Assembly (NCBI GenBank): GCA_019843655.1
Contig: JACDQD010000010.1
Location: 6,927,637 to 6,991,636, forward strand
DNA length: 64,000 nucleotides
Direction of reading: 5' to 3'
DNA from: Lethocerus indicus
Lineage: Eukaryota > Arthropoda > Insecta > Hemiptera > Belostomatidae
The position numbers and the translations under genes are program-made. The notes under the pieces were generated by a model, which saw only the letters and a program-made list of their open reading frames with translations, was not told the origin of the DNA and searched no databases. Positions 50,689 to 63,655 of this stretch are shown in pieces; the first letter of the stretch is position 1, and each line of letters starts with the position of its first letter.

Positions 50689-50694
50689 AATAAA
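50689..50694 (+). promoter_or_regulatory. Candidate poly(A) signal of receptor gene
   Basis: AATAAA 55 bases after the receptor stop codon. Confidence 0.6.
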
Positions 50695-53600
50695 AGGGAG
50701 GGAAGAATTCGGATTCCTTTAAATCGTATTCGTTTAGACTACGAGTTATTTCAATTAATCTCTGATTTTCCCGTCTCGACTCCTGGACATCATAAATAGC
50801 AGCCCGCTATGCATCACTACTGTTTCAAAACGTTACCGTAGTCAGAATTCATTCACCACTTTAATATGTTTGCATCGCTAATTTGTCTTAAAAAATGCAT
50901 ATAGGTTTCATTGTGACCAATTTCAATTTTCCACCGTTTAATTCAAACAACACAATCATCGATTTTACGATCAGAATTTCTTAAATCCTGAAAAGTTATT
51001 ATGTCAAAAATGGGACCAAACAAGTGAGAGATGACGAATAATCCCAGGAGTGATGTATAATAGTGTACATGAACGTTATTGTGGTTTATTTGCCACTCTT
51101 TGAACACAATGTCGTTTTGTATTTGGGGGTTCGGAATAGCTTGTGTTGTGGGGTCTCTGGCTGCTACTTGGGGCTGTAATACTACAGAGGGGGTTGTTAT
51201 GTGTTCAACATAACCCGGGACGTGGTACATGAATGCGGACTCTTTGTTGGACGGTACCACTGGACCCCCTTCAGAGGGCTACCCTTCTCTCTTTCTCTAA
51301 TTCGGCTTAAAACAGAGTCCTCTCACTCTCTATCTTCCCCCTCCCTCCCTCCCACCCTCTATCGCTCCCTCCCGACAAGTGGTCTCCACAGTATCCGCTT
51401 CCTAAGTACACAACTTGGCTCACTACCCACCAGGACTATGTCGGATTATTGGAAACCATCACATCCAACCCTTTTTGACGCTGAACGGAACACAGCCGCA
51501 GAAAGTAAAATACTGTTATCTCCCTGTATGCAAAATTATTTTATTTTATTATAATTATTATTGCTGTAATACTGGTCATTATTATATTAACCTCAAGATG
51601 AAGAATATTGTCGATCCCTCGTTACCTTCAGATATGTGAACTGGAAACCCTTCCAGATAAATGACGAATAAGTTGACATTTTTGAAAATATTTATTTTAC
51701 GAGAAGTCAAGTGGTGGGTACGCTGGGTCGATAACTTAACGTTTCCAAATGGGAAAATCCATCGGCGTTTGTTTTCTTTGGGTCTGGAGTGGGTGCCATA
51801 AATCGGACCGACGAGTGTACCAGACTAACCGTCTGGTAAACACAAAACGGTCACCCCCCCCCCTCTCACTAAATATGCGGTCTAATCTAGACCGCTTCGG
51901 CCTTTCATAGATCAAACACCGGTTTTTCTAGGAATTCCTCTACCGCTCCTTATCAGTTATGCACTAGACAACTGCCCCCACCCGGCCATATGTTGCACCG
52001 AGTACAACTGACTAATGCGTTTTTAACTACAATAAATTATGACCATTAGCGATACAGACGTCCGTTCCTGCCCGAGCCCAACGACTGTCTGCACTTCTTT
52101 TTTAAACCTTGATTTGTGAATTGAGATAACATTTTAGTATTTATAGGCATCGATAAACTACAGATTGTCAGTGGTAATTAGTACACTAGAGGGGTCTAAG
52201 GATGCTCCACGGACAACCGATATTTCTACCGACGAAAGAGCTACTGAAGATGACGAGCTGTACACACACGTATGTATATTTGGTTAGGCTAAGTTAATAA
52301 TAAGTTCCGAAACTCTTTACAGAGTATTCTTACTTCCAAATGGAGAACAGCAAGATAGTTCAAAGCCTTTATTATGCTCTGTATGAACTTGTTCCAAGCA
52401 TAGTCCAGAAGCAAAATCTGGTCGTTCTGAAAATGTACCCTAGCTGGGGTTGATTGTAAGATGTTAAACTTGTAAATGGTCGGTGGATATCCGGCATGAA
52501 TTACTGTCGAAGGTTAATTGAGGTGACCCGCGGGTCTTAGGGCCCTTCAGGGATGACCCTCGAGCTTGATTGGTTGAACCCCCTCCCAACGTTCGATTAC
52601 TCACTTATGTAGAATAAAAATCCACTCTGCAATCTAAATTCCTGCACGCGCATTTAAAAATAAATTATTTTTTTATTGTGCGGACGAGACTTTACTGCAC
52701 AGTAACGAACCGGGGTGCAATCACTTGAGAGTTTTCAAATTACAATTTACAATCGCATCGTAGATGGGAATCAATCCTGCACTATAAATTACGGTCGTTA
52801 TTAATAGGTTTTTCTACATTTTATTATCTATCGTAGAGATTGCTACTATCCTGTAAATATAAGTTTGAATCAGATGTAAAAAGAAGCCTGTTATCAGGTT
52901 CAGATCAGTAGCGAAGACGTTTCTGGTCCCATCGTCAGGGTCTCGCTGAAAGTGTGTAAAACTGTGCCCCCCCTCATGGAAGCCGTGTTTTTTTTATCGA
53001 ATTGCTTCTTTCGTGATTATCGGTCATTTGTTATAACCGTTATAGGTTTTCTTTTCATAGGTCTATGAAATCTGTAATGATTCTATTAAGTAAAGTATCA
53101 TAGATAATAAAATATCAGTTTCTTCATACCTTCACACCCTGATCAGTAAGTAAGTATTGACACTCCAAACGGGGTGTGTTACGATAACTTATAAATGTTT
53201 ATAATAAACCTTTCTCACTTGGAATGGACCCCATTCACCTGCGAATACGGTTTTTCTTGGCAGACATGGGGCGTTCTCCCTTCGCTAATGGGCGGACACT
53301 TCTAGGCCGGATAACAGTCCTGCGGGGCTAATGGGGCCTCTATTTTCAATTAGGAAACGGAGGGAAGCGGACGATCATCATTTGCGGGCGAAAACAATTT
53401 GTGAGACCGTCAGGATCAATAATGAATGACACACGACCGTTGTAATTATTTTAAAAGGAGTCTGCAAACATTTTCAATCATTCCGGCCATTCTTAGTCCT
53501 GCAATGCCGACGGCGGTACCGCGGTGTCCTTAAAATTATGTTTTAAAAGTAATGACAGCCTAAATTAATGATTATCCTAAAGAGCGCGTCCATAAATTTT

Positions 53601-55576
53601 CAGTTTGCCACTGATAAAAAAATTTGACCCCAATTACATAAGTCAAGGCTGCAAGTGCACGCAGTTCAACATGATTTGCATTGTGGACGGAAATAATATT
53701 AGATTTTTTCTAAGTATTAATCTGTGATCTGCATTGTTGGGTTTCTACTTGGAAATGGTCGTTCGCGCGCCAATTATTCCGACCCCCAGTTCGTTCTTAA
53801 TTATCCCATGCGTCTTCCGCGTATCGCTTATTTAAATCACTTTCGTCACGCGTTTCCCGGTACTGAATTGGTTCGATTGTTTCCGCTCTCTTCATAATTC
53901 ATCATATCGCTCGATAATTTTTCTCTGACTTCAAAAACATCGAAGCTGATTGATTTCGTTATTCGCAACTGGATATTGAAGACAGTCTTGTTGGGTTCGA
54001 GCGTTGTTGAATCGGCACTCTCCCGGTGGCCCAGTATTTGTTCGTTTTTTTTCAAAATATTGTAATATTTCAGTTACCCTTCTTGAGGATTTATTTCTTA
54101 TTGTCGACTAGTGGTTGGCCCTGAGGCACGCCTCCACGCCCTATGCCCATCCGGGATGTGTACTCACTTTATTATCCCCGAGGGAGGACATTCATCACAG
54201 TCCAGTTCATCAACTCTGACTTTCCGTATCCTCCACGTGGACTCAACGAATACGTCTCACTTGCTTAGTTGTTCACCCAATCTTGACCAACAATCACTGT
54301 TCGTGTCAGACTCGTTATTCCGGCCGTCCAATATGATATGTCTTACTATAAAAAATAATTAAAATTTAATTCGTAAATTAATCTGGATATTATAAATTCC
54401 TAACACTCTCCTAGCCGCAATATTGGCCCAGAATTCCTCTGTATCCCCGAACTTTAATTTTAAGGTTTTCAATACAGATAACATTTAGAAAAATGACACC
54501 TATAATAAAATGCAAGGCCGGCTGAGCGGCAACCAGTTTCACTTCGGCCAACCAACAATTTATTGCCGAGATCAAAAAAATTTGACATGACAAATGGGGT
54601 TCTTATACTTCGAGTAGTAAATAAAACGCGTGAAATATTAATATCATTATTTTAACGATAATACGCGTTCAATTTATTACCAGACGAATGCTATATGTAG
54701 AAGGTTCAGTGAAGTAATTCGGACGGATACTACTACTGCCTGGAATATTGGTTTCACTTTGGTATTATAAGTCCGATGCCGTTTTTCTTTTATCCTAAGC
54801 TAGGACTCCTCGCCCTAGCTGTAAATTAAGCATCCTGACGTAATTGTAAGGTAGACGCTGTAGTAACAGCGCTACAGCGCTGGGAAGCCTAAACCGGTCA
54901 GTGTTGTGAACAAATGGACGAACCGATGAATGCAAATGGGACGGGCGCAGATCCCATCTGGCGTTCGCAACGGGTGCGTAAGTAGGGGATCTATTATTTT
55001 ATCCGTTTTCACTTGCTTATTTTCATTATTTATACCTTATACAAACATAAATTACATATTTTTCTATTCAGTATATTTTCCAAATTTTCAGCCTGAACGC
55101 TGTCCACTTCGTTTAATTATTGACCTTACCTCGGTGTAACCGTTTTTTTGTGGTGTGTCGTAAAAATATTATATTTTTTTGAAGCGCTAATTGAAAGAAA
55201 CCAACGCTGCTGTGTATATGCTGTAAATTGTTGGTTGGGCGAGGGCGGGGACATTAGTTGTGCGATAAATACCGGTTGTTGCGGGAGGATGATGTGAGCA
55301 GAGGGCCACAGGGGTTCAAGGCCACAAACAGGACCCCTCTTCGCCGGCACAACTTTCGCATCATCTGCGAGACGCTTTAAGTCAACGGTTATTAAGCAAT
55401 TCAAAAATTAAGATAGGCCACGGAAAGAACGATCCGTCTGGAGCCTCGAAAAATTGTGGGAAAACTTTGGATTTTGGAAGTGGGCATCGTGTATTTTATT
55501 TGTTTGCATCTTTTTCGGACGAAAGAATATTTCGGTCCCATCGGTATCCACCGCGCCTTCCGTTCTTTCGTAAAAA
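50695..55576. other. Intergenic downstream of receptor gene
   Basis: No supported gene. A pyrimidine-rich tract lies at 51318-51375, C-runs at 51856, and an FB-like GCTACTGAAGATGACGAG string at 52239-52260. TAATGGGGCC occurs at 53329. A 105-codon minus-strand frame at 50943-51260 is not recognised. Confidence 0.55.
52239..52260 (+). repeat. Short FB-like relic
   Basis: GCTACTGAAGATGACGAGCTG matches the 5' half of the hammerhead-like motif, with one change in stem II. The flanks do not match FB. Confidence 0.35.
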
Positions 55577-55790
55577 AACTATATTTTTGAAGATTTTGTG
55601 TGTTTCTGTCTCCTGTCTCGCTGGTTTGGTATTTTGCTAGTCTGGTTTCGGCTGCTCGCCATCTTCAGTTAGTCGCTTTCGGCACTCTGGATGTTTTTCG
55701 GGCATCCTCTCTGCACTGTCACTCTCACTGTACCGGTATTCCAACCCCACGCAGACCACAAAACAGGTATGTTAAACTAACTACATTTTT
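55577..55790 (-). mobile_element. FB palindromic retroelement, inverted orientation, 12-bp target-site duplication
   Basis: The element spans 55589-55778, flanked by AACTATATTTTT (55577-55588) and AACTACATTTTT (55779-55790), one mismatch. Read on the minus strand it starts GTTTAACATACCTGTTTTGTGG, has a very short left arm, then a long right arm ending CACACAAAATCTTC. It shows the same asymmetric ends as the plus-strand copies, so orientation is real. The hammerhead-like motif (55636-55674) has lost part of stem I and has ACCAGA in place of ACCGGT. Confidence 0.87.
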
Positions 55791-58700
55791 ATATACAGGG
55801 AATGGAAGCGGTTGAAAAATTAGGATATTTTTCGGTGAAGAGCGGCGAAAGGCGCACTTATCGACCAATTTTCGAACTATACATTCAACTGGGTTCAGAC
55901 TGCTGGGTGGGCCCACATACAGGGGACTGGGTCGACAACATAAATTCACATATTCCTAAGTCCGGTATTATTAACCAACCCCCTTTCTGTTGTTACGGGC
56001 ACTCAAAAAGCCCGTAAATACAGGAACGTAAATGGACCCGCATTGGTCCCGAAAGCCGAACGGGATGTTTACGAGATCCTCCCTTCTTTGCGACGCTCAG
56101 AATTAAGAAAAATATATATGCACCCTTTGTGCATTAAACAATTTAATGGGCACTGAGAACTGACCTCTGTCCTGACAATGAACATTGAGTGTCTTCTCAC
56201 TTTCCGTACATTACTACAGAGCGATTATAATCGCTATGATTTGTAACTCATGGCAGCGGTCGAAAGACAATAAACAATAAAGAAGCTGCGGTCTCTAACG
56301 GGCGTCTGTGAGTCGGTCAGAACAAACCCCGGTCACGTTCTAGACCGGTCGATTCCGAACCACATCTGGCATCGAACAAGCTCAACGATGGACCGATGCT
56401 CGACTTACAAATGTCCTTATTCCTATGGACATTCCGCACTTCTTTAGCACACTAAGGATTCCATTGAGGAATTAAGGACCTTTCTTTAAACAAAATGAAT
56501 TAATTAATTTATTTTCAGTCAATTGTTGAATGATACAGTTTTGCCTACTCTTTGGGCAGTCGGCCCATCCCCAGATATTTTATTTTCACCGCGGAATGAT
56601 TAAAAGCCCGAAAAGCACTTTAGGGCAAGAAATATATATCATGTCCTGTCAAGATGTATAAGCCTTGAAAGATCAGAAACTTCTTAAGGCCTGTATGAAA
56701 TATAGCCGGATTCAAAACGAGCAAATCCCGTCGACCAAAAAAAAAACACCTAACATTCTCATAGTAGGAGGGCCTGAATTTTATATATGTATATAATGTA
56801 AAGATTCATCCCTCATTTTTCTTACTTTCATCCCCCATAAGAAAGTTACTAACTCGAAGAAGGTTTTTCGATACTTTCCCTCAGCTCAACTCTGGTCCTT
56901 ACTTAAAAGTTAGAGAGACTGAGCTCCCCAATATTCTTGCTTTTACACACAAGAGCAAGTTATGATGCTTTAAGTTTGTACCGGATTTATTCGCTAGCCT
57001 ATTAGTGAACAGTTCCAAGAATCTTTATTAAACTTACATTCAGTTTAACAATTATATTTATTTATATTTTGAGTTGACGATTGCAGTTATAGTTGAGAGA
57101 CATGAAATACAATTTCTCTGCCATAGCCCTTTCGTGTTTTATTCACTATTTCGTAATGAATTAGTCCATCAATTCATTTCATGAATTACGGGAATGAAGT
57201 CCAAATGTCCACCGATCAAATAAGAAAATAAGTATTCGGAAACGACGATAATACCACAGTTACACTGACCAAACAAGGCGTCTAAAATATTCTAACTAGA
57301 TATTCAGAACATACTTGAAATGACTTAAAGGAATAAATAGCTAAGTGAAAAAAGAACGACTTGTATCCGAAGTGCACTTATAACCTCCTCGAGGACCGGG
57401 AGGTTCGAGTGCAGATGAAAGAAATCGATCTCTGGAGACGTCGTCCTTTGAAGAGAAATTCAGTAAATCGGATTTTCTCCGGGTATTCAATTAGAAATCT
57501 GTAAATAAGACCGAGTGGGGCCCGTGACCGATGGGACGTGTCCGGCCCGTACAATGCCCGGTTGATCCCGGTTGGGAGCGGTCGTATCTAAGGCACAAAA
57601 GTAATACTGTTAACCGCTCTTTTGTCAACCCTGAGACGTCGATTCCCACGCAACGACAGACCGGGCACAACCCCGGGGCTGTTTACACATGATACGCACC
57701 GATTCGCGATACTTTATTCGCCCGGATACGAGAAAGGGGAATTCTATTGGGCCGTGCGCGGTTCGGAATATCATATCGGCGAAAGGGCGATGCGCGATCC
57801 CTAATTCCAGAAAACGTGGGGAGCCCCACGCATCCAGAAATGAAGGCAATCGACACCCTACAACCAAAAAACGCGAAGAACAAACAGACTCGAATTATCG
57901 TACAAATACAATAAGCCAGAAGCTTCTACCATATTGGACGCTTTCAAGTCTTATTGCACTCATTAGCCGATTGAGCTTCCTGTCAGCACTGTAAACACAC
58001 ACCGTTTTCAGAAAAAAAACGCGGAGCCCCACTTTTCCGAAAATGAAGTCTTTGGACATCGGTTTCGTACTTAAACCATCTTCAGAGCTTACTACTACCC
58101 TTTCATTATAATATTGTGTTAATATATAGGCATTTATATTTCAGTACCGAGAATCTTCGTTAGCGACATTTTTCCTCGGTTCCAAGCAAAGCACCCCCCC
58201 CCCATCCCTGTTCCCGACTTTACGGACATCGATCACAGCTCGAAGTTTAAAACTGGAAGCCGGTTTTAGCGAGGGAGAAGTCTCTGCCTTAACGCGAATC
58301 TTCCACGGCCCATCAATTCCACGAGGGAAGCTCAACCACGTTGGGGGGTGAGGTTCGGATATTCCGTTTTCGCCATCCCCTCCCCCTGAAATAAACCCGA
58401 ATCTCGAGGCCCTATTATCCGACTAAACTGCTTTGTCGATTTTGTCCGTAATAAAAATAAAATAAGAGGTAAGAAATCGGCGTTTACTTCGCGAAACGCC
58501 CGTCGCCGAATCCCTCTTATCCGAGTCGAACCGTCTGAGCGTGAATCGTAAAAATGCAGGCTCGAATAATAGGGCGACTCTCATTTCCTTCAGAGAAATA
58601 TAACATGCGATAAAAAAACAAGTTCACTTATTTTTAAGCTTATATTTTAAACTGGTGAACAGTACTTATGGTGAACTACCATTTTCGTAGTGGGTTTATT

Positions 58701-59914
58701 TGCACTCAGCCTCCTGAAAAGCGGATTCGGCTTTCAATCATAGTCTGTCCAATTCTGATACAGAAAATACACAATCGCTGCCATACCAAAATAATACTGC
58801 ACATTGTAATACCTACGTCCGCGATCTTTCGAGACCATATAAACTACAGAAATATTAACAATGAAACAATTTCAATCTCAATTACTATTATATTCACCTA
58901 CTATAATGCGATAAGGGGTAGGTATAATAAAATGTTCCGACCACTTTTATTGCACCTTAATATTTTATTTATTTCTCATAAATATAAATTTTTTATTACA
59001 TAAAATCTATCAGTTCTTAAAAAGTAAAAAAGTCTATACAAAAAAAATGCATTCGGTACTCAAGTACAGGTATTACATAACTACATACATCTACGGCAAT
59101 ATTAAAGCTTATATAAATATTTTTTATTCCGAAATTCGTATAATTTAATTTTTTCCTTTCACATTTACAAAGTATTGCAAAATGATTCTTCTTGATTGTC
59201 AATTAAACATCAACAATTAAGCGGCCATTAAACTTTTTTTATTATTTCTTTCCTTACTCTTACGAAAATATTCTTAATTTAACCTCGAATTCTCTGCTCC
59301 GCCGATGATCCGGAGCTGTTCATGGTGGCGGCCCGTTCTCTTCAAGTGTCACGAAAAAAAAGGAGAGAAGGGCTCAATCCGCGTTTTATAAATAGAAAAT
59401 GAAAGAGAAGAAGGAGAGAAGAGAACGAAGGAAGAAATAAATTTATAGTACATAGTATACATAATTTAAACATAACTAACATTATCATCTAAATTAACAA
59501 TGCTTATCTAAAAAATATACACGTATTTTTGATTCTTCGTACGAGAATTACACACAATATTTCCAGTTTTCTTTTTCTGCTATTCCGTTATATACTCAAG
59601 TGTGAACAACGCCAGCGATAAGAACCAAATTGGAATTTTGAACACAAACAAACCGTCTACTATCCTGTCAATTGTTATCACATCGACTTTTGTTTATATC
59701 CCCCATTCCCACAACCCCGGATTCCTGCGAAATCCGTTGATGAGGCGTTCCTGGCGGTGTCGGAAATTCGGAAGGACACCTCCGGGGGACGCTTCCACTT
59801 CCACCCCGGCCTAAATAATTAGGGGTTGGGTAGGGGGGCTTGGACCGGAAACGCGGTGGACAATTGAGATTAAATTTTTCAAAGTTCATTTTCCTTCTAG
59901 TACCGATATCAAGG
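55791..59914. other. Intergenic, ends in AT-rich block 3' of gene B
   Basis: No supported gene. A CpG-rich patch at 57.48-57.85 kb has overlapping short frames on both strands. 58.6-59.28 kb is strongly AT-rich and may include distal 3' untranslated sequence of gene B. Confidence 0.55.
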
Positions 59915-59920
59915 TTTATT
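59915..59920 (-). promoter_or_regulatory. Candidate poly(A) signal for gene B
   Basis: AATAAA on the minus strand, about 340 bases beyond the gene B stop; the next ones are at 59238 and 59123. Confidence 0.4.
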
Positions 59921-60263
59921 GGACTTGTGCCTCTTTAAACTCAGAGCCATTATAACCTGTTTAATTTGTCACGTTATGGGAGATGCCGCTAACCGTTTTT
60001 TCAGAACCGAAAGTCCACCGAGTTCGGCCCGCACCACGACGTTTGTCTCAATTCTTGTACGACCGGGCCAAGACCGGTTTTTCAAAAAAATTTTTTCACC
60101 ATTTTTTTCAATCTTTAAATATCTTTAAGTAAGCTCGTCCGACGAAGGATTATCATCAAAATTGGGTTTGGAGGAAGGATTTTCGTTTTGTTTTAGGATT
60201 TTTGTTGTTGTTTTTGTTGCTGTTTATACTATTATCTGGTTTTTGTGCAGGACGACGAGAGGA

Positions 60264-62421
60264 TTAGAGCTTGAGCGGCTGGGAAGGCGACGACTCCCGG
60301 GTCCTCTCGATGATGTAGAGCGAGTGGGGTCGGCCGTTGCCCGGGAAATATTTGTGAAAAGCCTGCTTGGAGGGCTTCTTGGGCTTGAAGTAGGAGACGC
60401 GCCTGTAGTGCATCGGCTGTTCTTCCTTCGGCCAGATGGGACCTGGCTTAATTACCTGAAATAAATAAAACACAATCAATTACACTTATATTTAAAGAAA
60501 ATACGTGCAAATCGTCGTTTTAATACCGGTGCTCATAACGCTCACGAAATACATTTATCGACAAACGCACTGCAAAACGTCTACCGTACTTTAAATGCCG
60601 GTTAAACAGTTAACTGGTTATTAAAGATAGGACCTCTGTTTTTCAGCCTCAACAGAATCCTTTCTACAACTAAAGATCAGTAATATATCGTAATTAAAAT
60701 AAAGTCAAACTCCCACGGTTTTACCACCAATTAGAACCGAGTTTTCTGGAGTTATTTGCGCTTGATTCGTAATTAATTCGAACGCTGAATTAATCGTCGG
60801 ACGCGATTCCGCCCACAGCCCGTCTGCCGAACCCCAATTCTTCTCGGCCAATATTACAAGAAACCTTGGACAGAATCAAGCATGTAGAACCACCCGGATT
60901 CTGTACGTGTACACGACGTACGGCGCCCGGCCTTGAAGAGGATTCGAAAAAACGACGAACGGACAAGAATTATTGGCCAATTAAGATGGCGAAGAGGAGT
61001 ATCGGCTAGTTCAAAAGGGGGGGAATAAACAGGTGGAAGAGGGATCAGTTTACAGATGGTATCTCTCTGAAACTCGTGAGCGGAAACGCCGGGCGTTCGG
61101 ACGTCCAAATTTCCACTCCTACGGGTTCCGAATTTATTAATTTTATAGACACATTTGGCGCGCTCAATACTATGCCACATCAATATAACTCAGGTTTGAT
61201 TCCTTAGTTTTCTGAGTGATCTTTTTCTGTGGTCTTTCGCTCGATGCTGTGATCATCATTTATAACTTATCGGTGGGGTAGAGACGAGGTAACTTATTGC
61301 AAAAATAAAACTTCCCGGTGATTGTAAAACAAGGGACGTGAGACAAATTGATGGAGGTTCTATAAAGGTTGGCTTTTCCTCCCCTGTGGAACCCGGGCAA
61401 TAAATAATATTCAACGCTAATACAACCCATCCACCTGGCATAAATATACGTCCGATAATCACCTGGTTGGCGTCGTGCTCCTTCATTATCTTGGCGTTTC
61501 CCGTCTTCCTGGCTATCATCTTCTTGACGACCGGCAGGTTGTAGTGATAGATCTTGCCGGGTTTGCCGTTCGACTTGAAGCTGAGCGGTATGCGGTTGAT
61601 GTGCTGCTGCTGGTGGTGCTGCGGCTGGTGGTGGTGGTGCTCGGGCGCCGGCTTCACGAAACTGTGATCGTAGTAGTATTTGTTCGCCGGCAGTTTTATG
61701 ACGTACACGTGCGAGTCCTCCAGGTGTTTCTCGTTGTGCGACTTCCTCGACTGGCTGGCCAACCTCTTCCTGCAAAAGTGTAAACACCCTCAGTAATATA
61801 TTATTTGGGTTCCCCGAGCCACAGAGATCTCCAATATGGATTTCCAAATATGGAAATATGTGTCGAGCTGCCGAAGATAAAAGTTAACGCTACAAACTTG
61901 TTTAATACATTTATTGGAGTTGGTAAAAGAACTTGGAAGAAGTTGGCAAGAAGTAACACTATTTCATATTGACTCGAATTATTGGCTTATGAAAATAATG
62001 TTTCAGACAATAGTTACTACTGTCGGATGAAAGATAACGACGATGATTTACGTACTCTAGAGATGTTCGGTATTTATTAAATTTGCCAAAGCGCCATTTA
62101 TATATGAAGGGCTGTAACTGACCTGTGATTGTTGCCCTGGGTTCGTACTTTGGACATGCCCAGATGCCTCAGGATATCCTCCGTCCGCCTCTTCTTCCCT
62201 TCGGTCTCGATCTTGATCGGCAGCAGCTTGGGTTTCTCCGTGGACGAGGAGCCGCCCGACTGCGGTACGCTGTTGCTGTCCCCGTCGTCGTTCTCCAGGA
62301 TGCGGATGTTGATATCGTTCGAGTGGATTATCTTGCTCTCCTTCTTGGCCGGCTTGCCGGTACACGACCCGACGGCCGCCATTACCAGCAGCAGCGCCAG
62401 AATAGCTGTCGTCTTCTCCAT
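60264..62421 (-). CDS. Gene B: secreted protein with NGKP and NGRP motifs, three coding exons
   Basis: Exons 62421-62123, 61769-61463 and 60455-60264 (minus strand) join in phase to 265 residues, with introns of 353 and 1007 nt. Junctions are CACAG|GTCAGT to TTTTGCAG|GAAG, then AACCAG|GTGATT to TTTCAG|GTAATT. Another acceptor (TTTTCAG|G) lies one base before the ATG, implying an untranslated first exon. Residues 1-22 are a signal peptide. A charged region follows, then HVYVIKLPANKYYY (120-133), a His/Gln-rich stretch (144-156), INRIPLSFKSNGKPGKIYHY (157-176), a basic linker, and YFPGNGRPHSLYII (238-251). The order and spacing of the Y-x-I-K-L-P, SNGKP and NGRP blocks match gene A. Secretion is inferred from the signal peptide; the function is unknown and I do not recognise a named family. 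Confidence 0.88.
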
Positions 62422-62422
62422 C

Positions 62423-63184
62423 CTGAAAATAAAAAATAATTCCTCCAGTTAGAGACACGGGTTAGAATAAATTTATTGAACTCCGATCGTCATAATAGGG
62501 CTTAAAACCGATATAGGAACTATCTGATAACGAACTCATGATAACGTGTCTCAACAGCTTACTACCATCGTAAGTATCCTGTAAGTATAAATCAATGATA
62601 TCGCATATTTACTACAAATTAAAAGTGAAATTCGGATAAAACAGCCAAATAAATTGACACAACAGTTTAAGCAACACCCCATTAAATGAAAAACGCAATC
62701 CAATAATCGTAAATTTCATTTTCGAAATAGGCGATCGTAAATGAGTTATGATTCAAGCGGAAGAGTGGAATGAAATAAATTGTAAGCCAATTTTCTCCGA
62801 GTGAAATAAACGCGGGACCGTTTAAATCCTGCAGACCGGCAGCCAACGACCCCCGCTAAGGGGGGCGCGGAATGAATTATAACCCGTCCAAGATTTAAAC
62901 GACTGGATTGGTAAAAAGATAAAAAGATTGAAAAACAGAATATTCGTCGAATTACAGGGCGTAATAATAACAGCGCGTTCGCCCATTGGACAAGAACCGA
63001 ACGGCCTTGAGCCCGGTCGGGATGACTCACGGAGGCGGTTTGAAGTTCTCCCCTGGGATATTTGCATAAGAATTTTCAGTGGAAAATTTTCCAGAGGTCA
63101 GAAAAATGCAGAAACCTGACGTTGAAACCCTGACAGAGCTGAAATTTCATGAACCGGTGACAAATTATATCTTTTATTTTATTT
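62423..63184. other. Intergenic upstream of gene B
   Basis: The start of this stretch is intron of gene B (5' untranslated). The first exon and promoter were not located. Short open frames only. Confidence 0.55.
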
Positions 63185-63655
63185 TTTTGTTGTGTCACGT
63201 GGAATCCCCATACGCGACTCAAAAGAACAGATCTCAATCAAAAATTTGGACTGCTGAGGCCTCTTTTGAAAAGGACACCAAACTTTCAATAGACAACAAA
63301 CTGACAATATACAAATCCATTATAAAACCGACATGGTCTTATGGAATAGAACTGTGGGGTTCCACCGAGAAATCCAACATCGCCCCCATCCAGAGATTCC
63401 AATCAAAAGTCCTTCGTACCATCCTTAATGCTCCCTGGTATGTTTCTATCCGAACAATCCATAATGACCTCAATATACCGACAGTCGACGAAGTCGCAAA
63501 ATCACGCTTCCTTAATTTCCACTCCCGCCTCTCTCCACATCCAAACCCACTCGTGGGTGGTTTCTTTACCGAGACTAACACGCGAAAACTATACATGTAT
63601 CGATTGCACCTATAACTGTATAAGTTGATTGCGCAAAATAAAATTTTGTGTAAAA
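63185..63655 (+). mobile_element. Jockey-like retrotransposon, 5'-truncated copy 7
   Basis: The best-preserved core of the family: one frame runs KLSIDNKLTIYKSIIKPTW, SYGIELWGSTEKSN, QRFQSKVLRTILNAPWYVS and DLNIPTVDEVAKSRFLNFHS. Upstream, a frameshift replaces the KFGLLRPLLKRTS segment. The last part of the coding region is shortened after HPNPLV against copy 1. The tail is GTTGATTGCGCAAAATAAAA. Confidence 0.87.

Noticed and set aside
50943..51260. 105-codon minus-strand frame with QVAARDPTTQAIPNPQIQN
   Set aside because: Protein-like composition at first, possibly a decayed retroelement piece, but begins at GTG, has a stop shortly upstream, and no family match I can name.
61475..62452. Plus-strand frames rich in Leu/Val opposite gene B
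   Set aside because: Antisense shadows of gene B exons; the minus-strand frames have matching splice sites, a signal peptide and homology to gene A.
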